Origin: Slackia faecicanis
GTDB lineage: Bacteria > Actinomycetota > Coriobacteriia > Coriobacteriales > Eggerthellaceae
Assembly (NCBI RefSeq): GCF_003725295.1
Contig: NZ_QICB01000001.1
Location: 62,001-126,000, forward strand
DNA length: 64,000 nt
Direction: 5' to 3'
Shown piece after piece: positions 9,841 to 19,046 of the stretch (position 1 is the first letter of the stretch; every line of letters begins with the position of its first letter). Made by a program: the position numbers and the translations under genes. Below the pieces are notes generated by a model. The model was given only the letters and a program-made list of their open reading frames with translations, searched no databases and was not told the origin of the DNA.

Positions 9841-11259
9841 TTGAAAACGAAGGTAGAGGTTCTCGAGTCCGGTGCCACCAAGCTCACGGTGACCATCGAG
9901 GCTGCCGAGATCGACGCTCGCATCAAGAAGACTTACAAGGATTTCGGCGCTAAGTACCGTTTCCCCGGATTCCGTCCCGGCCATGTGCCGCGCCCTGTCA
10001 TCGACAGCAACCTGGGCAAGGACGCCGTCCGCTCCACCGTCACCGACGAGCTGCTCAATGAGAGCTTCCCCCTCGCCGTCGACGAGAACGACCTGAACAT
10101 GATCTCCCAGCCGAAGTTCGGCGACGTCGAGGGCCTGGTCGAAGAGGGCAAGGACTTCACGTTCTCCGCAGAGTTCGAGGTCAAGCCGGCTCTCGAGCTC
10201 TCCGATTATTCCCCCGTGCACATCGAGGTCCCGTTCAAGACGGCCTCCGAGGCTGAAATCGACGAGCAGATCGAGGCTCTGGGCAACTACTACTACGATT
10301 ACAAGAACGCCCCTGCCAACACCAAGGTCAAGCAGGAGAACAGCGTCGAGATCACTCTGGTCGTCAAGGACGACAAGGGCGAGGTCATGGAGTCCCTGGG
10401 CGCCGAGGACCGTCTCTACGAGATGGGCCAGGGCCTGTTCCCCGCGGCCTTCGACGAGGCTCTGCTGGGCATGAAGAAGGGCGAGACCAAGAGCATCACC
10501 CTCAACGTGGCCGAGAACCCCTGCATGATGACGTCCATCCTCAAGGACAAGACCGAGGAAGTCACCTTCGAGATCGAGGTCAAGGCCGTCAAGAAGAAGG
10601 TCGCTCCCGAGGTCACCGACGAGTGGGTCAAAGAAACCCTGGGCTTCGCCGACGTCGCCGAGCTGCGCGTCCGCATGGGCGAGTCCATCGAGCAGCAGAA
10701 GGGCGACATCATTCCCCGCATCATGGAGAACAACGCCCTGTTCGCTCTGCAGGAGCGCCTGATCGGCGAGGTTCCCGCGGTCATGGCCGAAGAGGCCGAG
10801 CGCGACCTGCTGCAGAACTTCTTCACCCAGCTGCAGAACCAGGGCGCCACGCTCGACGCCTACCTGAAGGCCCAGGACATCACGGCCGATAAGTTCAAGG
10901 AAGACGTCAAGCTCCAGGCCGTCGACACCGTCAAGCAGAACCTTGCTCTCGACGCATGGGCCCGCCATGCCGGCATCGAGGTTTCCGACGAGGAGATCGT
11001 CGAGGAGTTCAAGAACAGCGGCGCTCAGGATCCCGACGCCCTTTACGCCGAGTGGAAGGCCCAGGGTCGTCTGCACATCGTGCGCGAGGGCATCATGCGC
11101 GGCAAGGCTCTCGAGGCCCTGCTTGCCGAGGCCGACGTCGAAGAGGTCGAGACTCCTGCTGCCGAGGAGAACGAGGAGAAGCCTGCGAAGAAGACTTCCG
11201 CTAAGAAGACCTCCAAGAAGGCCGCCGCTTCCGACGAAGAGGCTCCCGCTGCCGAATAA
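9841..11259 (+). CDS. tig: Trigger factor
   Basis: Ribosome-bound chaperone and peptidyl-prolyl isomerase that meets nascent chains at the tunnel exit. The 472-residue product begins [19 protein letters not shown]. The ribosome-docking loop appears as [14 protein letters not shown], near residue 41. The middle part is divergent from the usual FKBP core and the C-terminal arms are helical. The start is TTG at 9841, placed by GGAGG six bases upstream. The last ~40 residues (from [18 protein letters not shown]) form an acidic-basic Lys/Ala/Ser tail not needed for the fold. Placement before clpP-clpX is the classic tig-clpPX arrangement. Confidence 0.95.
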   Translation: MKTKVEVLESGATKLTVTIEAAEIDARIKKTYKDFGAKYRFPGFRPGHVPRPVIDSNLGKDAVRSTVTDELLNESFPLAVDENDLNMISQPKFGDVEGLVEEGKDFTFSAEFEVKPALELSDYSPVHIEVPFKTASEAEIDEQIEALGNYYYDYKNAPANTKVKQENSVEITLVVKDDKGEVMESLGAEDRLYEMGQGLFPAAFDEALLGMKKGETKSITLNVAENPCMMTSILKDKTEEVTFEIEVKAVKKKVAPEVTDEWVKETLGFADVAELRVRMGESIEQQKGDIIPRIMENNALFALQERLIGEVPAVMAEEAERDLLQNFFTQLQNQGATLDAYLKAQDITADKFKEDVKLQAVDTVKQNLALDAWARHAGIEVSDEEIVEEFKNSGAQDPDALYAEWKAQGRLHIVREGIMRGKALEALLAEADVEEVETPAAEENEEKPAKKTSAKKTSKKAAASDEEAPAAE

Positions 11260-11348
11260 CGCATAGGGCCACGGCCCCTTGCTTCTATGGATGTACGGTA
11301 AGCCTGCAGCGCCTTCGAAGGTCGCGTTCGTTATATCGTGCTACATTG

Positions 11349-11388
11349 ACCTTGGCTCGTCACCTTTCCGAAGGAGGCGAGCCAAGGT
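11349..11388 (+). other. Perfect 11-bp inverted repeat in clpP leader
   Basis: ACCTTGGCTCG (11349-11359) and CGAGCCAAGGT (11378-11388) are perfect complements around an 18-base loop that itself can fold (CCTTTCCGAAGG). No T-tract follows, so it is not a standard terminator. It lies 24 bases before the clpP ATG and could be an RNA control element or protein-binding site. Confidence 0.6.
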
Positions 11389-11411
11389 TGTATTACCGGA
11401 AAGGGAATATT

Positions 11412-12035
11412 ATGGATATACGTAACGGCTACACCATCCCTTACGTCATCGAGCAGTCGCCCCGCGGCGAGCGCTCCTACGACATCTATTCGCGCCTGCT
11501 TAACGACCGTATCGTCTTTTTGGGCAGCGCCATCGACGACGACGTGGCGAACATCGTCGTCGCGCAGCTTCTGCACCTCGAAAGCGCCGATCCCGAAAAG
11601 GACATCTCCCTTTACATCAACTCTCCGGGAGGCAGCGTTTCCGCGGGCCTCGCGATCTATGACGCCATGCAGTTCATCCGCTGCGACGTCTCTACCGTGT
11701 GCATGGGCATGGCCGCCTCCATGGGTTCGGTCCTGACCACCGCAGGCGCTCCCGGCAAGCGTTTCATCACGCCGAATTCCCAGATCATGATCCACCAGCC
11801 CATGGGCGGCGCGGAATCGCGCACCCAGCAGACCGATTTCGAGATCGCGGCCGCCGAGATGCGCAAGTGCCGCGAGCGTCTCGAGGGCATTCTGGCGAAG
11901 CATACGGGCCAGTCCATCGAAACGATCCACGCCGACTCCGAGCGCGACCATTGGCTGACCGCCGAAGAGGCCAAGGCATACGGCCTGGTCGACGAAATCA
12001 TCACCTCGCGCGCCGTTGCGAAGAAGGAAGCCTAA
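11412..12035 (+). CDS. clpP: ATP-dependent Clp protease proteolytic subunit
   Basis: Serine peptidase that assembles into a tetradecameric barrel and degrades substrates fed by ClpX or other AAA+ partners. The 207-residue product shows [18 protein letters not shown], the catalytic Ser in [10 protein letters not shown], the catalytic His in [10 protein letters not shown], and a conserved Asp in the following helix. I chose ATG 11412 ([15 protein letters not shown]) because GGAAAGGGAATA lies just before it. The frame is open further upstream but that part reads through the leader hairpin. clpX follows after three bases. Confidence 0.97.
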   Translation: MDIRNGYTIPYVIEQSPRGERSYDIYSRLLNDRIVFLGSAIDDDVANIVVAQLLHLESADPEKDISLYINSPGGSVSAGLAIYDAMQFIRCDVSTVCMGMAASMGSVLTTAGAPGKRFITPNSQIMIHQPMGGAESRTQQTDFEIAAAEMRKCRERLEGILAKHTGQSIETIHADSERDHWLTAEEAKAYGLVDEIITSRAVAKKEA

Positions 12036-12038
12036 CCG

Positions 12039-13412
12039 ATGCGAATCAATGACAACGACCCGCAAAGCGTCGACCCCAAAGACGCCCGCTGCATCTTCTG
12101 CGGCAAGTCCGCCGACCAGGTGGGGGGCATGATCCAAAGCCCCGACGGCGTGTGCATCTGCGACGAATGCATCTCGGTGTGCTCCGACGTGCTTTCGCAG
12201 GGCGGCTATATGCGCGAGGGCGATGCCCGTTCCGACGAGCAGGCCGTCGAGCCGGCCGAGGACCAGCAGGCCGTTCCGAGCGCCGAGCAGGTGCTTGCTT
12301 CGCTGCCCACCCCGCATGAGCTCTACGACCGTCTGAGCCAGCATGTCGTCGGTCAGGACGCGGCGAAGCGCGCTCTTTCCGTGGCCGTCTACAACCACTA
12401 CAAGCGCATCAGCCTCGGCCAGGAGGCGGGCGAGGGCGACATCGAGCTCGCGAAGAGCAACATCATGCTGCTCGGACCGACCGGTTCCGGCAAGACGCTG
12501 CTCGCGCAGACTTTGGCGCGCACGCTCCAGGTTCCGTTCGCCATCGCCGACGCCACCACGCTGACCGAGGCGGGCTACGTGGGCGAAGACGTCGAGAACA
12601 TCCTGCTGAAGCTGATCACGGCCGCCGATTTCGACATCGAGCGCGCGCAGATCGGCATCATCTACATCGACGAGATCGACAAGATCGCCCGCAAGGCCGA
12701 AAACCTTTCCATCACGCGCGACGTGTCGGGCGAGGGCGTGCAGCAGGCGCTGCTCAAAATCGTCGAGGGCACCGAGGCCGCCGTTCCTCCGCAGGGAGGC
12801 CGCAAGCATCCCCAGCAGGAGCTCATCCACATCGACACGAAGAACATCCTGTTCATTCTGGGCGGAGCCTTCGTGGGCCTGGCCGATATCATCGGCTCGC
12901 GCGTCGGCAAGACCGGCATCGGCTTCACCAACGACATGCCCGAGAGTAAAAAGCACGCCGAGGCGGAGCTGCTTTCCAAGGTGCTGCCCGAAGACCTGAA
13001 CAAGTTCGGCATGATCCCCGAGTTCGTGGGCCGCATTCCCGTGATCTGCTCTCTCGACGAGCTGACCGAAGACGACCTGGTCCATATTCTGACCGACCCC
13101 AAGAATGCGCTGGTCAAGCAGTACACGCGCATGTTCGAGTTTGAAGATTCGCAACTCGTGTTCGCCGATGACGCGCTGCGCGCGATCGCCCACGAGGCGG
13201 TCGAGCACGGCACGGGCGCCCGCGGATTGCGTTCGATCTGCGAGCGCGTCTTGCAAGACGTCATGTTCGATCTGCCTGAGCACGAGCCCGGCACGCGCGT
13301 CGTCGTGCGCGCGAGCGATATCGAGGGTTCGACGAAACCGCGGATCGAGACCGCCGAGGAGCTCGAAGACGCTTCCGATCAGGCCGAAACGGCCGACGAG
13401 ACCCAGGAGTAG
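12039..13412 (+). CDS. clpX: ATP-dependent Clp protease ATP-binding subunit ClpX
   Basis: AAA+ unfoldase that recognises tagged proteins and threads them into ClpP. The 457-residue protein has an N-terminal four-Cys zinc domain ([10 protein letters not shown] ... CICDECI, residues ~25-50) and Walker [15 protein letters not shown]. It also has the adjacent [17 protein letters not shown], Walker [17 protein letters not shown]-like [11 protein letters not shown], and the sensor region [10 protein letters not shown]-terminal residues are acidic. It is placed directly after clpP and five bases before valS. It is a complete, normal-length ClpX. Confidence 0.98.
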   Translation: MRINDNDPQSVDPKDARCIFCGKSADQVGGMIQSPDGVCICDECISVCSDVLSQGGYMREGDARSDEQAVEPAEDQQAVPSAEQVLASLPTPHELYDRLSQHVVGQDAAKRALSVAVYNHYKRISLGQEAGEGDIELAKSNIMLLGPTGSGKTLLAQTLARTLQVPFAIADATTLTEAGYVGEDVENILLKLITAADFDIERAQIGIIYIDEIDKIARKAENLSITRDVSGEGVQQALLKIVEGTEAAVPPQGGRKHPQQELIHIDTKNILFILGGAFVGLADIIGSRVGKTGIGFTNDMPESKKHAEAELLSKVLPEDLNKFGMIPEFVGRIPVICSLDELTEDDLVHILTDPKNALVKQYTRMFEFEDSQLVFADDALRAIAHEAVEHGTGARGLRSICERVLQDVMFDLPEHEPGTRVVVRASDIEGSTKPRIETAEELEDASDQAETADETQE

Positions 13413-13417
13413 AGGCA

Positions 13418-16090
13418 ATGGAAGAGCTTTCCAAGAACTACGACCCCGCATCCATCGAGCAGGCGATGCTCGACAAGTGGCTTGCGGGCGATTATTACAA
13501 GCGCTCGAAGGGCGTGGGCGACTGCACGGTCACCATCCCGCCGCCCAACGTCACGGGCAAGCTGCATATGGGCCACGCGATGGACGACACCATCCAGGAC
13601 ACCTTCGTGCGCTTCATGCGCATGCGCGGCCGTTCGACCCGCTGGATCTTGGGCACCGACCACGCCGGCATCGCCACGCAGACGAAGGTCGACAAGAAAC
13701 TCGCCGCCGAGGGTATCTCACGCCGTGAAATCGGCCGCGAGAAGTTCATCGACGCCTGCTGGGATTGGACGCACGAGTACGGCGGCCATATCGTCGAGCA
13801 GGTCAAGCGCATGGGCTGCTCGGTCGATTTCTCCGACCCGCATTTCACCATGGACGACGATTACGCCAAGGCCGTGCGCAAGACCTTCGTGGACTGGTAT
13901 CACGACGATCTGATTTATCGCGGCAAGCGCATCGTCAACTGGTGCCCGCACTGCCGTACCGCCATCTCCGACGACGAGGCGGAGTACAAGGAGGAGGACG
14001 GCCATCTGTGGCACCTCCGCTACCCGCTGACCGAGCCTGTCGACGGACAGGAGTACATCGTGGTGGCCACCACGCGTCCCGAGACCATGCTCGGCGACAC
14101 CGGCGTCGCGGTTTCCCCGAAAGACCATGACAAAGACAAGTTCGTCGGCAAGACCGTCAAGCTGCCGATCGTCGACAGGGAAATCCCGATCTTCAGCGAC
14201 TTCTACGTCGACGCCGACTTCGGTTCCGGCTTCGTGAAGGTCACGCCTGCGCACGACCCCAACGACTTCGCGATGGGCGAGCGCAACGGCCTCGAGAAGA
14301 TCAACATCTTCGACGAGACCGCGCACGTGGTGGAAGGCTACGGCGAATTCTCCGGCATGAGCCGCGAGGAGTGCCGCGAGGCCGTGGTGGCCTGGTTCGA
14401 GGAGCACGGCCTGCTCGACCATGTCGAAGACCACCATCACTCCGTGATGCACTGCTACCGCTGCCCGTCCGCTCTCGAGCCGTGGCTGTCGGAGCAGTGG
14501 TTCGTCGCGGTCGATAGGCTCAAAGGCCCCGCGACCGAGGCTGTGACCAGCGGAAAGGTGAAGTTCCACCCCGAGCGTTGGACGCAGAGCTACCTGACGT
14601 GGATGGAAAACCTTAAAGACTGGTGCATCTCCCGCCAGCTGTGGTGGGGCCATCGCATCCCCGTGTTCTACTGCGACGAATGCGGCTGGATGGATGCGTC
14701 CATGGAAGACGTGCATGCCTGCCCGCACTGCGGCGCCGCCACGCGCCAGGACGAAGACGTTTTGGACACGTGGTTCTCGAGCCAGCTGTGGACGTTCGCC
14801 ACGCAGGGCTGGCCCGATAAGCCCGAGCTCATGGAAGGCCATCATCCCACCGCGGCGCTCGTCACGGCGCGCGACATCATCGCGCTGTGGGTGGCCCGCA
14901 TGATCATGGCGTCTACGTACTTCCTCGACGAGATCCCGTTCCACGATGTGGTCATCTACGCCACCATTCTGGCTAAGGACGGCACGCGCATGTCCAAGTC
15001 GAAGGGCAACGGCGTCAACCCGATGGACCTGATCGAGAAGTACGGCGCCGATGCGATGCGCTTCAACCTGCTCACGCTGGTCACCAATAACCAGGACGTG
15101 CGTTTCGACGCCAACCTGGATAAGGAGACCAAAGAGCTCATCGATTCGCCGCGCACCGAAGCCGCCCGTTCGTTCGTGAACAAGGTCTGGAACGCGAGCC
15201 GATTCGTGCTTTCCAACCTGGAGGGCTTCATGCCGGGCGAGCCCCGCGTGACCGGCCCCGCCGATGCGTGGATCTTCTCGCGCCTCGCGCAGCTTTCCGA
15301 GCGCGTCACCGCAGGCATCGAGGCGTACCAGTTCGGCGAAGTCGCGCGCGAGCTGCACGGCTTCTTCTGGAACGAGTTCTGCGACTGGTACATCGAGTTC
15401 ACCAAGTCCGCGCTGCAGCAGGAGGGCGAGGCCCGTCTGCAGACCCAGCGCAACCTGGTCTACGTGCTCGACAACGCCCTGCGCTTGCTGCATCCCGCGA
15501 TGCCCTTCGTGACCGAGGCCATCTGGGAGAAGCTGCCGCACGGCGACGAGGCCCCCGCGCTCATGATGGCCGCCTGGCCCGAGCCCGAGACGCTCGCATG
15601 CTGGAAGAACGAAGAGGCCGAGCGTTCGATCGACCTGGTCTGCGGCATCGTGTCCGCCGTCCGTTCGGTCCGCGCACGCTACGGCATCTCGCCGAAGCAG
15701 GCGCTCGACGTGGCCGTGAAGGCCGCCAGCGAGCAGGACGCCGTCCTGGTCGACGAGCAGCGCGCCTTGATCGAGGGCCTGGCTCGCACGGCGTCTCTGT
15801 CCGTCGCCGCCGACCTCGACAAGCCCGCCGAAAGCGCCGCGACGCTCGTGTCCGGCTGCGAGGTGTACTGCGTCCTTTCCGGCCTGGTCGATTTCGCCGC
15901 CGAGCGCGATCGTCTGGTCAAGGAGCACGAGAAGCTCCAGAAGGAAAGCGTCAAGGTCGAGAAGAAGCTCTCCAACCCCGGCTATCTCGCCAAGGCGAAG
16001 CCTGAAATCGTGGAGAAGGACAAGGCCAAGCACGCCGAACTCGTCGCGAAGATCGACCTGGTGGTCGCTCAGATCGCCGAGCTCGGCTAA
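13418..16090 (+). CDS. valS: Valyl-tRNA synthetase
   Basis: Charges tRNA-Val with valine; class I synthetase of 890 residues. HIGH motif in PPPNVTGKLHMGHAMDD, editing (CP1) domain with TTRPETMLGDTGVAVSP, zinc-like Cys set in CDECGWMD/CPHCGA, KMSKS motif as GTRMSKSKGNGVNP, then the anticodon domain and a C-terminal coiled coil (LVKEHEKLQKESVKVEKKL). SD GGAGTAGAGG precedes the ATG. It is followed by a strong terminator at 16173. All expected domains are present. Confidence 0.98.
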   Translation: MEELSKNYDPASIEQAMLDKWLAGDYYKRSKGVGDCTVTIPPPNVTGKLHMGHAMDDTIQDTFVRFMRMRGRSTRWILGTDHAGIATQTKVDKKLAAEGISRREIGREKFIDACWDWTHEYGGHIVEQVKRMGCSVDFSDPHFTMDDDYAKAVRKTFVDWYHDDLIYRGKRIVNWCPHCRTAISDDEAEYKEEDGHLWHLRYPLTEPVDGQEYIVVATTRPETMLGDTGVAVSPKDHDKDKFVGKTVKLPIVDREIPIFSDFYVDADFGSGFVKVTPAHDPNDFAMGERNGLEKINIFDETAHVVEGYGEFSGMSREECREAVVAWFEEHGLLDHVEDHHHSVMHCYRCPSALEPWLSEQWFVAVDRLKGPATEAVTSGKVKFHPERWTQSYLTWMENLKDWCISRQLWWGHRIPVFYCDECGWMDASMEDVHACPHCGAATRQDEDVLDTWFSSQLWTFATQGWPDKPELMEGHHPTAALVTARDIIALWVARMIMASTYFLDEIPFHDVVIYATILAKDGTRMSKSKGNGVNPMDLIEKYGADAMRFNLLTLVTNNQDVRFDANLDKETKELIDSPRTEAARSFVNKVWNASRFVLSNLEGFMPGEPRVTGPADAWIFSRLAQLSERVTAGIEAYQFGEVARELHGFFWNEFCDWYIEFTKSALQQEGEARLQTQRNLVYVLDNALRLLHPAMPFVTEAIWEKLPHGDEAPALMMAAWPEPETLACWKNEEAERSIDLVCGIVSAVRSVRARYGISPKQALDVAVKAASEQDAVLVDEQRALIEGLARTASLSVAADLDKPAESAATLVSGCEVYCVLSGLVDFAAERDRLVKEHEKLQKESVKVEKKLSNPGYLAKAKPEIVEKDKAKHAELVAKIDLVVAQIAELG

Positions 16091-16172
16091 CGGGCCCTCG
16101 AAGCGCGGCGTCGACGTGCGGCGCGCTTCGAGCCGTTCCTGCGGTCTGTTCCGGCCTGCGCGGCTCGTGCCG

Positions 16173-16210
16173 AAGACCGGCCCCGGATATCGTTTCGGGG
16201 CCGGTCTTTT
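16173..16210 (+). terminator. Intrinsic terminator after valS
   Basis: AAGACCGGCCCCG (16173-16185) pairs perfectly with CGGGGCCGGTCTT (16196-16208), 10-base loop, then TTTT. A 13-bp stem plus T-run makes a strong end for the clpP-clpX-valS unit. Confidence 0.9.
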
Positions 16211-16433
16211 CGATTCGGGCGCAGCTCGCGTTCGCCGCATGCGCTTCGAAACCGGCGCGGCGCTTTCGAAAACACGTTCCTGGCAGGCGCCTTTTTCGAC
16301 GCGGATGTGTGAAGCGCGCGTTCCTCGTGCGTTTCGGATGGCCGCGCCGAGAATCCGGTACAATGCTTTGCGTTTATTGCGTAGAAATCGATCCGCGGGG
16401 TGAATGGCCGCGCGGCCTGAAAAGGAAGCGAAC
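16211..16433. other. Spacer after the valS terminator
   Basis: The 343-base gap between valS and the zinc-ribbon gene contains the terminator at 16173-16210 and a TACAAT hexamer at 16359-16364. That hexamer is a candidate -10 for the downstream gene and has no convincing -35. I see no gene or other structure in the rest. Confidence 0.5.
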
Positions 16434-16979
16434 ATGAGCGAGATTCTCTCTCAGCTGTGGACCCCCGAACTTCAGATGGCGGTGACCGCCATCATCGTCT
16501 TGCTGGTGGCTCTCTACGTCCTTTCCGTCGTCTGGGTGGTGCGCGACGCTTATCAGCGCGGCACGTTGTGGTATGCCTGGGCTCTCGTCGCCCTTATCCC
16601 CGTGCTCGGCGTCATCGCCTATTGCCTGCTTCGTCCGCCGCTGCTGCAGATCGATCGCGACGAGCAGGAACTCGAAATCGCCCTGAAGCAGCGTCAGCTG
16701 ATGCATTACGGCGAATGCGGCAACTGCGGTTATCCCGTGGAGGCCGATTACGTGCTGTGCCCGCAGTGCCATCAGCGCCTGAAGAACCAGTGCGCCAAGT
16801 GCGGCCATGCCCTCGATCCGTCGTGGACCATCTGCCCGTATTGCGCCACGCCGCTTCCCGGCGTCGCCGCGCGTCGCAGCGCGCGAACTACCGGCGCCTC
16901 GCGACAGCAGGCGGCACATCAGGCGAATCCGGCCGGTCAGGGCCAGCAGGGCGCAGCGCGTCCTCGCCAGGAGCGATAG
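16434..16979 (+). CDS. Membrane protein with two zinc ribbons
   Basis: Function unknown. The 181-residue product has two N-terminal membrane segments (LQMAVTAIIVLLVALYVLSV and LWYAWALVALIPVLGVIAYC) resembling the PLDc_N-type membrane module. A charged helix follows, then two Cys4 zinc ribbons: CGNCGYPVEADYVLCPQC and CAKCGHALDPSWTICPYC. A low-complexity Arg/Gln/Ala tail completes it. I chose ATG 16434, preceded by AAAGGAAGCG, over an earlier in-frame ATG at 16404 with no SD. It stands alone between two terminators. Zinc-ribbon membrane proteins of this layout are often sensors or assembly factors, but nothing here says which. Confidence 0.85.
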   Translation: MSEILSQLWTPELQMAVTAIIVLLVALYVLSVVWVVRDAYQRGTLWYAWALVALIPVLGVIAYCLLRPPLLQIDRDEQELEIALKQRQLMHYGECGNCGYPVEADYVLCPQCHQRLKNQCAKCGHALDPSWTICPYCATPLPGVAARRSARTTGASRQQAAHQANPAGQGQQGAARPRQER

Positions 16980-16996
16980 CTTCGGTTCGAGCTTCG

Positions 16997-17026
16997 AAAG
17001 CCGTCTCGTTCGAGGCGGCTTTTCTT
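16997..17026 (+). terminator. Intrinsic terminator before thrS
   Basis: AAAGCCGTCT (16997-17006) pairs with AGGCGGCTTT (17013-17022), with one T-G wobble and a 6-base loop, then T-rich TTTTCTT. It ends the zinc-ribbon gene transcript. Confidence 0.85.
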
Positions 17027-17144
17027 GTCGGCGTCCGCATCGCCGCGAAAGCGGCGCCAGGGCGCATCCGCCGGCATCCGTCCGAGCGCCGGCACCGATT
17101 CGTTTCACCATGCGTACTCGCATCGTTCGAGAGGAGACATTCCT

Positions 17145-18905
17145 ATGAAGGCCCTGTATAACGACGGCTCCGTGGCCGAGATTTCGCCCGAGGAATCCAC
17201 CCACGTCATCCGTCATTCCGCCGCGCATATCATGGCGCAGGCCATCAAACGCCTCTATCCAGAGGCCGACTTCGCGTACGGCCCCGCGACCGATAACGGC
17301 TTCTACTACGACGTCGATCTGGGCGACAAGAGGCTGTCCGAAGACGACCTTCCCGCCATCGAGGCCGAGATGAAAAAGATCGTCAAAGAGAACCTCAAGT
17401 TCAACGCCTTCGAGCTTCCCCGCGAAGAGGCCATCGCGCTGATGGAAGAGCGCGGCGAGAAGTACAAGGTCGAGCATATCGGCGACCTGCCCGAAGACGC
17501 CCGCATCACCTTCTATCAGCAGGGCGACTACATCGACATGTGCGTCGGCCCGCATCTCACCTACACCAAGGCCCTCAAGGCGTTCAAGCTCACGGGCGTT
17601 TCCGGCGCCTATTGGAAAGCCGACTCCAGCAACAAGATGCTCACGCGCATCAACGGCACCGCTTTCGCCACCAAAGAAGAGCTCGACGCCCATCTCACGA
17701 TGATCGAAGAGGCCAAAAAGCGCGACCACCGCAAGATCGGCCGTGAAATGGACCTGTTCATGATGCGCGACGAGGCTCCGGGCTTCCCGTTCTTCTTGCC
17801 TAACGGCATGATTCTCAAGAACACCCTGCTCGACTACTGGCGCGAGATCCACCATGCCGCAGGCTACGTGGAGATCTCCACGCCGCAGATCATGAATCGC
17901 CAGCTCTGGGAGACCTCCGGCCACTGGGACCACTACAAGGACAACATGTACTCCACCACGATCGACGAGGAAGAGTACTGCATCAAGCCGATGAACTGCC
18001 CTGGCGGCGTGCTGGTCTACGCCTCCAAGCCGCATAGCTACCGTGAGCTTCCCATTCGCGCCGGCGAAATCGGCCTGGTCCATCGCCACGAGCTCAAGGG
18101 CGCCCTGCACGGTCTGTTCCGCGTGCGCTGCTTCAACCAGGACGACGCGCACCTGTTCGTGCGCCCCGACCAGCTGACCGAGGAAATCGTCGGCGTGGCC
18201 AACCTGATCACGTCCGTCTACGACAAGTTCGGCTTCACCTACCATGTCGAGCTCTCCACGCGCCCCGAGGACTCCATGGGCTCCGACGAGGATTGGGCCG
18301 CCGCCGAAAGCGGCCTGAAGACCGCCCTCGACCAGCTCGGCATGGATTACGTGGTCAACGAAGGCGACGGCGCCTTCTACGGCCCCAAGATCGACTTCCA
18401 TCTGGACGACTCCCTGGGCCGTACGTGGCAGTGCGGCACGGTTCAGCTCGACTTCCAGATGCCGCTGAACTTCGACCTCGAATACACCGACGCTGACGGC
18501 GAGAAGAAGCGCCCGATCATGCTGCATCGCGTGTGCTTCGGCTCCATCGAGCGCTTCATCGGCATTCTGATCGAGCACTTCGCGGGCAAGTTCCCCACGT
18601 GGCTCGCTCCCATGCAGGTGAAGGTCCTGCCGGTGTCTGAGAAGAGCCGCGCCTATGCCCACACCGTGGCCGACAAGCTCGAGGCTGCGGGCGTGCGCGT
18701 CGTGGTGGACGATCGCGACGAGAAGATCGGCTACAAGATCCGCGAGGCGCGCAGCATCGACCGCGTGCCGTATATGCTCATTCTCGGAGAGAAAGAGGCC
18801 GAAGAGGGCAACATCTCCGTGCGCGACCGTTCCAACGAAACGGTGCAGAAGTCGGTCGACGAGTTCATCGCCGAAATCACCGAAGAGATCCGCACCCGCG
18901 CATAA
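17145..18905 (+). CDS. thrS: Threonyl-tRNA synthetase, lacking a full TGS domain
   Basis: Charges tRNA-Thr; class II synthetase. The 586-residue product starts MKALYNDGSVAEIS and reaches the editing-domain HSAAH by residue 24, about 50 residues earlier than usual, so the N-terminal TGS domain is reduced to a stub. The editing domain (YIDMCVGPHL), catalytic core (MNCPGGVLVYASKPHSYREL, FNQDDAHLF, GTVQLDFQMP, ERFIGILIEHFAG) and anticodon domain are intact, with Cys and His zinc ligands present. The usual NCPGH is NCPGG. ATG 17145 follows GAGAGGAGA. The upstream in-frame extension shows no TGS sequence. A long hairpin terminator follows at 18936. Confidence 0.96.
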   Translation: MKALYNDGSVAEISPEESTHVIRHSAAHIMAQAIKRLYPEADFAYGPATDNGFYYDVDLGDKRLSEDDLPAIEAEMKKIVKENLKFNAFELPREEAIALMEERGEKYKVEHIGDLPEDARITFYQQGDYIDMCVGPHLTYTKALKAFKLTGVSGAYWKADSSNKMLTRINGTAFATKEELDAHLTMIEEAKKRDHRKIGREMDLFMMRDEAPGFPFFLPNGMILKNTLLDYWREIHHAAGYVEISTPQIMNRQLWETSGHWDHYKDNMYSTTIDEEEYCIKPMNCPGGVLVYASKPHSYRELPIRAGEIGLVHRHELKGALHGLFRVRCFNQDDAHLFVRPDQLTEEIVGVANLITSVYDKFGFTYHVELSTRPEDSMGSDEDWAAAESGLKTALDQLGMDYVVNEGDGAFYGPKIDFHLDDSLGRTWQCGTVQLDFQMPLNFDLEYTDADGEKKRPIMLHRVCFGSIERFIGILIEHFAGKFPTWLAPMQVKVLPVSEKSRAYAHTVADKLEAAGVRVVVDDRDEKIGYKIREARSIDRVPYMLILGEKEAEEGNISVRDRSNETVQKSVDEFIAEITEEIRTRA

Positions 18906-18935
18906 GCGCGGCCGCGTTTTATCGGAATCAATACG

Positions 18936-18970
18936 GAAAGCGGCGAAGCCGGAGGGGCTTCGCCGCTTTC
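18936..18970 (+). terminator. 15-bp hairpin after thrS
   Basis: GAAAGCGGCGAAGCC (18936-18950) and GGCTTCGCCGCTTTC (18956-18970) form a perfect 15-bp stem with a 5-base loop. The T-tract is poor (GGCTTGT), so termination efficiency is uncertain, but nothing else explains the repeat. Confidence 0.75.
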
Positions 18971-19046
18971 GGCTTGTCAGGGCTTCGTCCCTGCGGGCTT
19001 TGTCCGCCGAGGCATATGCGCCTCGATGTGCGAAAGGAGGTGCGGC

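Noticed and set aside
17025-17144. In-frame N-terminal extension of thrS as a hidden TGS domain
   Set aside because: The extension reads Ser/Arg-rich sequence with no TGS pattern and has no SD; it is leader DNA.
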